A DNA stretch of 25,775 nucleotides. Origin: Helicobacteraceae bacterium (GTDB taxonomy: Bacteria > Campylobacterota > Campylobacteria > Campylobacterales > SZUA-545). Location: positions 1 through 25,775 of the forward strand of contig JAISMA010000035.1 of the NCBI GenBank assembly GCA_031276985.1. The letters run 5' to 3'. Below, one piece after another: positions 7,918 to 14,426 of the stretch; positions within the stretch are counted from its first letter, which is position 1, and every line of letters begins with the position of its first letter. Both the position numbers and the translations under genes were made by a program. Below the pieces are notes generated by a model. It worked only from the letters and a program-made list of their open reading frames with translations. It was not told the origin of the DNA and did not search any database.

Positions 7918-9327
7918 CTAAGACGCTCCGTTTAGCCGCAACCCGTTCGCGCCTAAGAGGTTAGCGTTAGGATCGTCCACGCTGATTTTAAGCTCCACAG
8001 GCTCGGTGGGAGCGGTCTTGCCAAAGAACCTGCCTTCAAAGCCGAAGTAATAAAACTCTCTTTCGTTAAGAGCGAGAAAATCTTCGGATTTGATAATATC
8101 CTCCTCTGTCTCTCGCGTGGTGATATTGCCGCCCCTGCCGAATATGTAGCTATATTTGCGCTTTATGCCTCCGTGTCTAGCCATTATCTCGGCGGTATCC
8201 AAATCCGTCATTCTCATAAAGAATTTGGTATTGGTATTCGACGAGATCATCTTTGCTCTTTCTATGCCGACGGCGGCTTCCACATCGGCTAACGACTGCG
8301 TAGCGGCGGTTAAGTAGAAGTTTGCTCCCCCCGATTTGTTAAACAGATGTTCTATGCCTAAATAAACCATACTCGCAAACTCGTCCATATAAAGACAGAA
8401 AGGAGTTTCCAATACTGTAGTCTTGGCAAACAGCCTGCCCGCAAGCTCCTGAAACATAGAAACGAGTATGCGAGACATAATGCTTGAGGTTTCGCTGTCT
8501 AACATCGCTCCCGTCTGGGCGCACAAAATCACCCGCTCTTGGTTTTCAAGCCGTTTAACTAAAACATTGTCTCTTGCCGATCCGATTATGCCTCCTATCT
8601 GACCCTCTACGATCTGCGATAAAGTAGTTCTAAGCGAGGTTGAAACTTTGGAGAAGTAATCCTTTTCGCTTTCAAGTATTCTTTCGGCAAACGCGACGAG
8701 ACCCTGCGCCTCTTTGTCGATCGAGAGTAGCGATTTGGCGATCTCCCTGCATTTTTGAATGCCCGAATAGCCCGTCAAGTCGTATATCTCTTTGATATTA
8801 AGCTCTCCGCTTGGCTTGTCCTCGTGGCGTTTTTGCAAAAGCAAGGTTTTAACGATAAGCGTCGTAATCTCTTTGGCTACGTCGTAAAAGAATTGCTCGT
8901 TGTTTGGAACGCCCGATACTACGATCGATATTGGCTCTCCCCTGTTGATAAAGTTAGAAAGCGGATTGATTGGAACGCTGTATTGCGGATAGACGGCTGA
9001 AATAAAGATAAGCTCTTTTTCTCTACCCGTTTTATAGGCTTCTTGGACAATGGCTTGCCAGATTTCCCAATCGCCCTTTGGATCGATAAGACCAACGGAG
9101 CGACCCGCTCTTATGTCCTGCATAATCATATTCTGCAAGAGGCGCGTCTTGCCCACTCTAGTAGTTCCAGCCACAAAGGTATGACCTTTTCTGTTTTTGT
9201 TGAACAGATAGAGATCGCGTAGCTTCTCTCTGCGATAATCTTTAAGCGCGTAGCCAATGCCTAGATGTAAAGCGTCGCTATACTTGTCTCCTAAAAAGAG
9301 ATTTGAAATTGAGGATAGTATGCTCAT
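7918..9327 (-). CDS. traD: Type IV coupling protein, TraD (SXT/TOL-like) ATPase lacking membrane segments
   Basis: A 469-residue TraD/VirD4-family ATPase that would couple the relaxase-DNA complex to the conjugative type IV secretion channel. Visible motifs: Walker A GTTRVGKT (residues 54-61), the family-typical IDPKGD (81-86), Walker B FCLYMDEFAS with Asp315-Glu316, and the sensor-like AATQSL segment. SXT-type TraD proteins are about 600 residues with N-terminal membrane helices; this one begins almost directly with the ATPase region and shows none. I chose ATG 9327 because AAAAGGACAACC precedes it; the longer frame would start at TTG 9414 without a good site. Its start overlaps a 70-codon frame, and the membrane protein gene just upstream may supply the missing anchor. 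Confidence 0.9.
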   Translation of the reverse strand: MSILSSISNLFLGDKYSDALHLGIGYALKDYRREKLRDLYLFNKNRKGHTFVAGTTRVGKTRLLQNMIMQDIRAGRSVGLIDPKGDWEIWQAIVQEAYKTGREKELIFISAVYPQYSVPINPLSNFINRGEPISIVVSGVPNNEQFFYDVAKEITTLIVKTLLLQKRHEDKPSGELNIKEIYDLTGYSGIQKCREIAKSLLSIDKEAQGLVAFAERILESEKDYFSKVSTSLRTTLSQIVEGQIGGIIGSARDNVLVKRLENQERVILCAQTGAMLDSETSSIMSRILVSMFQELAGRLFAKTTVLETPFCLYMDEFASMVYLGIEHLFNKSGGANFYLTAATQSLADVEAAVGIERAKMISSNTNTKFFMRMTDLDTAEIMARHGGIKRKYSYIFGRGGNITTRETEEDIIKSEDFLALNEREFYYFGFEGRFFGKTAPTEPVELKISVDDPNANLLGANGLRLNGAS

Positions 9328-9491
9328 TGGTTGTCCTTTTGCGTGATTGGGCTGTTTGCGATCGTCATTTCTAATCCCTTTGAATGAATTTGGCTTGACT
9401 TGATAGTTTTGCAAGCAATGATTTTGTTTGCTTTAACGGCGATCGCCGTTTGCAACGCTTGTCGATCGTTCGGTTTATTTACAACGCTCAT
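9279..9491 (-). CDS. Small overlapping ORF between the membrane gene and traD
   Basis: A 70-codon frame starts at ATG 9491 with a good ribosome site (GAAGGATTACAG) and ends inside the first codons of traD, in a different frame. It starts MSVVNKPNDRQALQ. Residue 42 is an internal Met (ATG 9368, preceded by AAAGGGATTAG) that begins MTIANS, nearly repeating the start of the 15-codon ORF just upstream (MTIANQ). No domain is recognised. It could be a genuine small protein, a translational-coupling leader that carries ribosomes into traD, or a decayed duplication. The start overlaps the preceding mini-ORF stop as ATGA. Confidence 0.4.
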
Positions 9492-9535
9492 CTGTAATCC
9501 TTCGTTTGCTTGGTTGATTGATTTGCGATCGTCAT
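9488..9535 (-). CDS. 15-codon mini-ORF, translational-coupling leader candidate
   Basis: The frame encodes MTIANQSTKQTKDYR. Its ATG (9535) overlaps the stop of the membrane protein gene as ATGA, and its own stop overlaps the next ATG (9491) as ATGA. The membrane protein and this peptide both end in KDYR, encoded by AAGGATTAYAGATGA, in which the same bases act as ribosome site, last codons, stop and next start. A role in coupling is inference. Confidence 0.35.
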   Translation of the reverse strand: MTIANQSTKQTKDYR

Positions 9536-10404
9536 CTATAATCCTTAAACTGCTTATTCTGCGCTAACTTGCCCATATACTTATAACCGCCGTAGGCAAA
9601 CAATGTGCAAAACGGAATAGCCGCCAAAATAAGCATAGTTACAAATATATCGCCCGCCGTATCCTTTAACGCGGGAGCGACGGCTTTGTAGTAAAACTCG
9701 TAGAGCAATTCGGAATTAACCGCTATGTCGTCAACGTAAAAGACGTTCCAGAAGTTAGCGACTAAACCCATAACGTCATATACGACGTCGGGACGGTTGT
9801 AACTGCCGATATAAAGTAGCGTTAATAACCACCAGCCAAGAAAGGCTTTGACCACAAACGCTAGGCTTCTGCCCGTAAAAAGAGAGTGAATAGCCTTTCT
9901 TGTAACGCTACCGCCTTTGTAATATCTAGCGGCGCTCATTACGTAAATGGTCATAACTACGATTGTCGAATACGAAGCCGCGAAGGGCAGAATATAGTCT
10001 CCGATCGTAGGGACTGTCCCCATAAAATAGACTTTAGCGGCGGGGTAAATAGTTAATGCGATCGGGAAAATTAAAAAGAACAGAAGCGATTCGACAATCG
10101 CGCCTCTAAAGCCTATAACAAAGAAGTCCAGCACCTGCTTGAAACTAAAGAAATCGAAAGGAATATCAACGTCCGCGTTGCTTTCAAAGACGTAAAGATG
10201 TTGGATCTCCTCCACAGCGTCTATAATACCGCGAGGCTTAACGTAAGCGCTACCGCCGCCGTCGCCGCCCGTGTCTATAATCTGCGTTCTGCCTCCGCTA
10301 TTAGCGTTGTTTGAACCTGAACCGCCCGATCCGTAATGAGAGCCGCTAGAGCTTCCGCCTCTTGCGCCGCCTCCGCCTCCCGCGCTACTACTACCGCCGG
10401 GCAT
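9532..10404 (-). CDS. Multi-pass membrane protein with Gly/Ser-rich N-terminus
   Basis: A 290-residue protein of unknown family. Residues 1 to about 55 are low-complexity Gly/Ser/Asn (runs such as GGGGGARGG). The remainder holds about four or five hydrophobic segments: around 108-130 (SLLFFLIFPIALTIYPAAKV), 138-155, 180-200 (VVKAFLGWWLLTLLYIG) and 255-275 (FVTMLILAAIPFCTLFAYGG). It lies in the transfer operon directly after the DUF2786 gene (adjacent stop and start) and just before traD, which has no membrane helices of its own. It may be the membrane anchor for that coupling ATPase or another channel component. That is inferred from gene order only. Confidence 0.6.
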   Translation of the reverse strand: MPGGSSSAGGGGGARGGSSSGSHYGSGGSGSNNANSGGRTQIIDTGGDGGGSAYVKPRGIIDAVEEIQHLYVFESNADVDIPFDFFSFKQVLDFFVIGFRGAIVESLLFFLIFPIALTIYPAAKVYFMGTVPTIGDYILPFAASYSTIVVMTIYVMSAARYYKGGSVTRKAIHSLFTGRSLAFVVKAFLGWWLLTLLYIGSYNRPDVVYDVMGLVANFWNVFYVDDIAVNSELLYEFYYKAVAPALKDTAGDIFVTMLILAAIPFCTLFAYGGYKYMGKLAQNKQFKDYR

Positions 10405-11145
10405 TTATAGACCTTCGCCTTGTAGCTTTGCGTATCCTATCGCGTTAAGGCGGCGATCTGATAAAGGCGTTACTATGGCTTCGCCGCTCACTCCCTTATG
10501 CAAGCCGACGCTTTTCCCGTCGTTAGCGCCGCGTATAAAGGAGTTCTTGTTTTTAGGTTTAGAAACTTTTATCGATCTAATTTTGCCCTTGCCTTCAATC
10601 TCAAGCAAAGACTCCTCGTATCGCCTGTCAATAGGGACGATCGCTTTTTTATTGTCGTTGCTAAATATGAAAAAGTCCCTTTGCGCCTTTGCAAGCGATG
10701 TAGCTACGCCCGTGACAAATCCCATAAGATAATCGTTTAGCTTGGTTCTATCGATTCGCTCGCCTCGCTGTCGTAGCGCATTCTTATACGCCTCAGCCTT
10801 TCGGTCGGCTTCCTGTCGAAGGCAATCTACAAGATAGACGGCGTTCTCGGCGTCGCAACGTCTGCCAAAGACGGATATTGCGGACGAACTGCGCGTCCAG
10901 ATAGCGACGCAACCAGAGTAATAGCTCATCGCGCTCCACATCATTTTATACCAGCTTGGCGCGCGCTTGTAGGGATAATGCCGCGTAATATCCGCAAACG
11001 GCTCGCTATCAAGATCGCTTTCCGTTAGCCCGTATCTGTTCATCAGCTCTACGGCTCTTTTAGCCGCAAGTTTGGCTTCGTTAGGGTTATCGCTTGAAGC
11101 CAGAGCCAGCAGTTTTCTGATTTTTTCCTTGATTTCTTGCGTCAT
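10405..11145 (-). CDS. DUF2786-domain protein
   Basis: A 246-residue protein. The first 45 residues (KEKIRKLLALASSDNPNEAK, then AKRAVELMNRYGLTESDLD) match the DUF2786 pattern: a short helical module with KIRKLLALA, NP-EA and LM-YGLT. The middle has HYPYKRAPSWYKMMWSAMSYY and a region consistent with the associated second domain (VFGRRCDAENAVYLVDCLRQ). The family is common on plasmids, phages and conjugative elements; its biochemical role is not established. ATG 11145 overlaps the upstream stop as ATGA, and the stop abuts the next start. The call is firm, the function unknown. Confidence 0.8.
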   Translation of the reverse strand: MTQEIKEKIRKLLALASSDNPNEAKLAAKRAVELMNRYGLTESDLDSEPFADITRHYPYKRAPSWYKMMWSAMSYYSGCVAIWTRSSSAISVFGRRCDAENAVYLVDCLRQEADRKAEAYKNALRQRGERIDRTKLNDYLMGFVTGVATSLAKAQRDFFIFSNDNKKAIVPIDRRYEESLLEIEGKGKIRSIKVSKPKNKNSFIRGANDGKSVGLHKGVSGEAIVTPLSDRRLNAIGYAKLQGEGL

Positions 11146-11690
11146 CTTTTTGTCCTTTTCTTATTTCTGATTATCTCCGCCACAAGTCCCCAAGTGGGAG
11201 CGGAGTTTTCCAAGTATGGAGCGCTAATTTTCACTTGAACAAACGGCGTTAATAGCTTGTCGTTTGCGCTCTCGCGGAAATACGCCTTGAACGTTTCGCC
11301 GTCTCGGATATACGTACTTCCGTTAAAGCGCGTCTCTACGGGTTTGTCGATCGCGTCCGTCCTAACCTCTATAAGTCCAGCCCATTGCGGCAGATCGTTC
11401 GGCTCAATCAAACCTTTTGGCGTAGCGTAGTAAAACTCGTTGCTGAAACATCTAAGCGGCTTTTGCTTTGCGGGGTCTTTCAGGTCTTTTAGAAAGTCCG
11501 CTTTAGAGGCTTTAATCTCTACGCCGATAACGTTATTGCCCTTTTCCGCGCTTATCGCCAACAGATCAATGCGCCGCTTTGATAATCCGTCAAAGCCCGT
11601 TCCAACTCTAAGCTCCGCGATCGTTACAAAGCGAAGGCTTTGGTAGAAGTTCTCTAGCTTTTCAAGGATAAAGGCGGTAGGTTTAGTCAT
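11142..11690 (-). CDS. MmcB-like PD-(D/E)XK-fold protein
   Basis: About 182 residues from ATG 11690 (a longer frame opens at TTG 11750). The core resembles MmcB-type DNA repair or nuclease-fold proteins: RIDLLAISAEKGNNVIGVEIKASKADFLKDL gives the expected Asp, then the E-x-K strand (VEIKAS), then the DF-D-KD helix. The downstream YYATPKGLI and LPQWAGLIEV fit the same family. These features suggest a metal-dependent nuclease or DNA-repair activity; substrate unknown. It overlaps the 88-codon gene upstream by a few bases (AAATGACTAA) and couples downstream as ATGA. On a mobile element it may process transfer DNA or counter host functions, which is inference. Confidence 0.7.
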   Translation of the reverse strand: MTKPTAFILEKLENFYQSLRFVTIAELRVGTGFDGLSKRRIDLLAISAEKGNNVIGVEIKASKADFLKDLKDPAKQKPLRCFSNEFYYATPKGLIEPNDLPQWAGLIEVRTDAIDKPVETRFNGSTYIRDGETFKAYFRESANDKLLTPFVQVKISAPYLENSAPTWGLVAEIIRNKKRTKR

Positions 11691-11946
11691 TTTTAGCTTG
11701 CTTTTGCGTCTTGCCCGTTTGGGTTTGGCGATCGCCAAAGCATACGGCAACGCCCGCTCCCGCCGTAGCGATTACATAGTCTTTAGGATCGGCAATAGGC
11801 TTAAAGAAGAAATCCGCGTCCACAGCGATATGCCGTCTATTCAAGAACTTAGGATCGTTGTCCTGCTCATTACCTGTTGCTGTTGCTTTTGGTTCGTTTG
11901 CTGATTTTGTCATTATCTGTTCCTTTGGCGCTTTAGTTTCCTTCAT
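11683..11946 (-). CDS. Small hypothetical protein in the transfer operon
   Basis: About 87 residues from ATG 11946, which overlaps the upstream stop (TGATG) behind AGGGATAGGGATTG. An internal ATG at 11913 has an equally good site (AAAGGAACAGATA) and would give 76 residues. The N-terminal part is polar and likely disordered (K, E, N, T, Q). A short ordered-looking segment follows (RRHIAVDADFFFKPIADPKD, then IATAGAGVAVCFGD), and the tail is polar (QTQTGKTQKQ). No family is recognised. Its position in an uninterrupted chain of overlaps argues that it is translated. Confidence 0.5.
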   Translation of the reverse strand: MKETKAPKEQIMTKSANEPKATATGNEQDNDPKFLNRRHIAVDADFFFKPIADPKDYVIATAGAGVAVCFGDRQTQTGKTQKQAKND

Positions 11947-12509
11947 CAATCCCTATCCCTCTTTCTCATTTCCTTCGCCTCTTGTTTTGTGGGGATTTTG
12001 ATTGTTCCGTCAGGTAGCAGTTTGTGAAAAATCATACGTTCGGCGGGAAACAACGATTGATAGATCGCCTTATGCTGTTTCTGCGGATAAGCTCTAACGA
12101 TAATCGTTTGTTTTATTCCCGCTTGTCTCTTTAGAGAAACAAACCCATACATAGCGAATATACTCTCGGCTACGTTTCTAGCCAGATAAGCGTTTCGTCT
12201 TGATAAGATCACTCTAGGTTTGCCGTTTTTTTCTTTACTTGACGAAACAATCTCAAAGTAAAGGCTTTGACCATTCGTATATAGTCCTAGTTTTGCCTCG
12301 CCCTCAATCGCCTCTTTTAGCGGCATAAAGCCTCTGATGTTTGGCAGATTGACAAACCAGCCGTTTGCTACCCTGTCGCTTATCGCTCCCGTTACGATCT
12401 CTTTTCGCTCTTTGTTTGATTGGAGATTGTCGATCTCTTTGCTTGATTGATAACGCTGAACGAGTTTCTCTAGCTTTCTGCTCGACTTTTCAAGCAAAGA
12501 GGGCTTCAT
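11946..12509 (-). CDS. NusA-like S1/KH RNA-binding protein (main frame; 5' end out of frame)
   Basis: The intact frame has 187 residues. After a helical N-terminus, residues about 35-105 read as an S1 domain (EIVTGAISDRVANGWFVNLP, then GFMPLKEAI, FEIVSSSKEKNGK). Next come PRVILSRRNAYLARNVAESI and IVRA, which resemble the junction of NusA, where the S1 domain is followed by ILSR and a KH domain. NusA binds nascent RNA and controls pausing, termination and antitermination; this mini version lacks NusA's N-terminal polymerase-binding domain. The same coding frame continues 62 codons upstream to the preceding gene's stop but contains no start codon, and is joined to ATG 12696 only if one base of a 7-base C/G run is lost. 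The NusA relationship is my inference from pattern, not a search. Confidence 0.5.
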   Translation of the reverse strand: MKPSLLEKSSRKLEKLVQRYQSSKEIDNLQSNKERKEIVTGAISDRVANGWFVNLPNIRGFMPLKEAIEGEAKLGLYTNGQSLYFEIVSSSKEKNGKPRVILSRRNAYLARNVAESIFAMYGFVSLKRQAGIKQTIIVRAYPQKQHKAIYQSLFPAERMIFHKLLPDGTIKIPTKQEAKEMRKRDRD

Positions 12510-12696
12510 CTCAATCGCTCTAAGCTCCTGATTAGCCGTTTGGGTAACAAAGGCAATCTCGTTGCTTTCGTTTTCGATCGGAATGATTTCGTTTGTAGAG
12601 TTAGAGGCTAGTTTAATCGCCTTTGATATGAGCGTTAATCCTTCGAGAGGCGTTATATCGTGGGAGCGGCAGTAGGCGATAAGGGGGGGAGGTCAT
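12510..12696 (-). other. Out-of-frame 5' extension of the S1/KH gene
   Basis: ATG 12696 overlaps the upstream stop as AAATGA, the operon's usual coupling arrangement, but its frame leaves the open frame of the S1/KH gene after the seven-C run. Removing one C gives a continuous product starting MTSPLIAYCRSHDITPLEGL and running without stops into MKPSLL at 12509. Without the correction the upstream codons have no ATG, GTG or TTG. This fits either a phase-variable gene in the OFF state or a one-base sequence error. Confidence 0.6.
12683..12689 (-). repeat. Homopolymer G7 (C7 on the coding strand), candidate phase-variation tract
   Basis: Seven consecutive G on the + strand lie four codons after the probable start of the S1/KH gene. 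A change of one base restores the frame. Poly-G/C tracts are the usual phase-variation sites in Campylobacterota, though seven is short for high switching rates. Confidence 0.5.
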
Positions 12697-13289
12697 TTAG
12701 AACGATCTTTGAAGGCTTCAATAGCGTCTATAAATTGACGGCGATATTTATCATATCCCTTGCCAAACATTTTCTTTAGAGCGTTGCGACCGCCGTCTTG
12801 CTCAAAGAAAGCGCAAGCGAAGTTAAAAAGGTCTGGATAGTCGCTCTGAATATAATCAATTATCATCTCCCGCAACTCGTCGTCATCCGTATCTTTAATC
12901 TCCTCTAATACGGCTTCGGTCTGCTCATAAACTAAATTCTTCGCGCCGCTGTGCATTACGTCCAGCTTTGTAGTTCGCCGTTTCTTTTTAACCTCCTCAG
13001 CCGTGTATGATCGTAAATAGCCTCGACACTGCTGTACCGTTAGTTTATTGCCTCCTTGCTCGTAACGCTTCTTTGCCAGCATAATGCCTTCGTAAGCGCC
13101 TGATATAAAGTCGTCGACCGCATAAGCTCTGTCGTTTCCGTTTATCACTCGCTCTCTGACAATGCCGTAAGCTATTTTCGCGCACTCTTTCGCGTCGTCT
13201 AGTGTCCAATACGGTACAATCTTTTGGATAACGCTCGGATCGATAAAAAAGCGGCGATCGCCTACTGATCTTGTCGCTACGCTTCCCAT
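12693..13289 (-). CDS. Divergent sigma-70-like protein (possible)
   Basis: About 199 residues from ATG 13289 (CAAGGTTGGTCGT upstream); a TTG at 13352 in the same frame is an alternative start. One segment (VDDFISGAYEGIMLAKKRYE, then LTVQQCRGYLRSYTAEEVKK) has the spacing of sigma region 2 (DDL-E-Y-GL-A--RF, then Y---IR--I). The C-terminal part (NALKKMFGKGYDKYRRQFID and AIEAF) has the feel of a region-4 helix-turn-helix. No conserved promoter-reading residues can be confirmed by eye. It is the first gene of the transfer operon, followed by a NusA-like gene, so a transcription-control role would fit. It could equally be an unrelated all-helical protein; treat it as hypothetical with a hint. Confidence 0.4.
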   Translation of the reverse strand: MGSVATRSVGDRRFFIDPSVIQKIVPYWTLDDAKECAKIAYGIVRERVINGNDRAYAVDDFISGAYEGIMLAKKRYEQGGNKLTVQQCRGYLRSYTAEEVKKKRRTTKLDVMHSGAKNLVYEQTEAVLEEIKDTDDDELREMIIDYIQSDYPDLFNFACAFFEQDGGRNALKKMFGKGYDKYRRQFIDAIEAFKDRSK

Positions 13290-13330
13290 ACGACCAACCT
13301 TGAGCGCAAGAGAGTTCGCGCCGACAAGAT

Positions 13331-13368
13331 GTTTGCACAATTCTTTGCCCAATCAAATTTGTGCAAAC
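13331..13368. promoter_or_regulatory. Perfect 10-bp inverted repeat at the head of the transfer operon
   Basis: GTTTGCACAA (13331-13340) and TTGTGCAAAC (13359-13368) are perfect reverse complements separated by 18 bases. The spacer contains further complementary TTTG/CAAA arms, so a longer imperfect hairpin can form. The site lies 40-80 bases upstream of the favoured start of the sigma-like gene. It could be an operator for a dimeric regulator, an RNA leader hairpin, or a nic/oriT structure. An overlapping frame beginning near 13476 (TTG) encodes LQVINEAGNDWRF and may be a remnant N-terminus, but nothing supports it further. Confidence 0.45.
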
Positions 13369-13476
13369 TTTCAAACTTTTCCGTCCTTGTTCTAATAATT
13401 TTGCCGCTATCTGGCATTCAGTCGCCTTCGCCAGCAAGAAACGCCAATCATTCCCTGCTTCGTTGATGACTTGCAA

Positions 13477-13846
13477 ACGCAGTTAAGCGGGCGGTTTAAT
13501 TAGGAAACTAGGAGAAAAATGGAACTGAAGTTCGGGAATCTAAAAATAAAAAGTCGCAAAACTATACGATTAGCGATTGTGTTGCGATTGTCTTAAACGC
13601 TGGATTCCGCGACTGCGCGCGGAATGACGAGAGACGCGGCGGTTTAAGGCAATGCGATTGTTTACGGAAATGGATTCCCGCCTTCCTTCGCGCCTTACGC
13701 CGCAAGCGAGCGGGCGCTTCGTCGCGGATATGACGCAAGGCGCGATCAACGACATAACGTGGTCCGAACGCAATTTTTAGATACCTAACATTCGCGGGCA
13801 TGAGGCAGGCGATCGCATCGGTTTATCGCAAAGCGATTATTTGCAA
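13477..13846. repeat. Gene-free interval with hairpin repeats
   Basis: About 370 bases without a gene. One clean hairpin is ATTCCGCG (13604-13611) paired with CGCGGAAT (13618-13625), followed by GACG. A longer, imperfect repeat runs from about 13671 (GGATTCCCGC) to 13734 (GCGGATATGACG). Both belong to the same family as the repeats at 23.0-23.2 kb. The interval marks the change from the mobile-element operon to housekeeping genes, so an element end could lie here, but I see no integrase or tRNA. Confidence 0.5.
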
Positions 13847-14345
13847 TCAAGCGCGTATAACCAGCGTCCCCGCAAGCATATCGCGCCAGCCGCGTTTTTG
13901 ATTGTCAAACGCAACCCAAAGAAACCCCAAACACAGCGGAAGAGCCGAAAGAATATGGGCAAAATATCTGCCGATTAGTTGCGCCATAGTGGGTTTGCCA
14001 AGCGTTTCGGCGTCGACGATTTTCGCGTTAAATACCATTTTGCCGGGCGTCGCTTGCTTGTTTGCCCAAAACCCTATGGTATAAATTGCCGCTACAATCG
14101 CCCCGATAATGTCTAGGAATACGCCAATGTCGTTTTTGCCCATTGAACTAAAAAAACCGATTGCTCGCAATTAAGAAAAACAGGCAAAAGAAGATCGCAA
14201 TTAGCGCGATATTATCAATAATCGTCGCTACAACTCGCGCCCAAAAACCTATATATTCTATAGGATGACTTCGCGGTTGTCTCGGCGAATTGTATCGCGG
14301 CTACGAATTCGCGCTATTTGCGCCGTCTTTGGAATCGATTGCCAT
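13847..14345 (-). pseudogene. RDD-family membrane protein, disrupted
   Basis: The ancestral start is ATG 14345 behind a strong site (AAAAGGAG). The frame reads MAIDSKDGANSANS and then meets TAG at 14301-14303. It continues in frame through a typical RDD N-terminus (SHPIEYIGFWARVVATIID, then hydrophobic to SNRFF) and stops again at a T7 run (A7 at 14150-14156 on +). Deleting one T joins it to the remaining 100 or so residues, which hold the second and third RDD helices (GKMVFNAKIVDAETLGKP, GWRDMLAGTLVI). RDD proteins are small three-helix membrane proteins of uncertain transport function. There are thus two lesions: a nonsense codon and a +1 homopolymer shift. The surviving 107-codon frame (13847-14170) lacks the first RDD helix. 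It lies 81 bases downstream of ppk2. Confidence 0.75.
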
Positions 14346-14426
14346 TGCAAACTCCTTTTGCGATCTCGCGCGGGATTTTTCCGCGCATGCCTAAAATCAT
14401 ATCGTAAATGCCGCGTGAAATCGGCG

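Noticed and set aside
13045..13476. 143-codon - strand frame starting at TTG 13476
   Set aside because: Most of it overlaps the sigma-like gene in another frame and is Arg-rich as shadows usually are; only its first 35 codons look protein-like, so it is kept as a note under the dyad.
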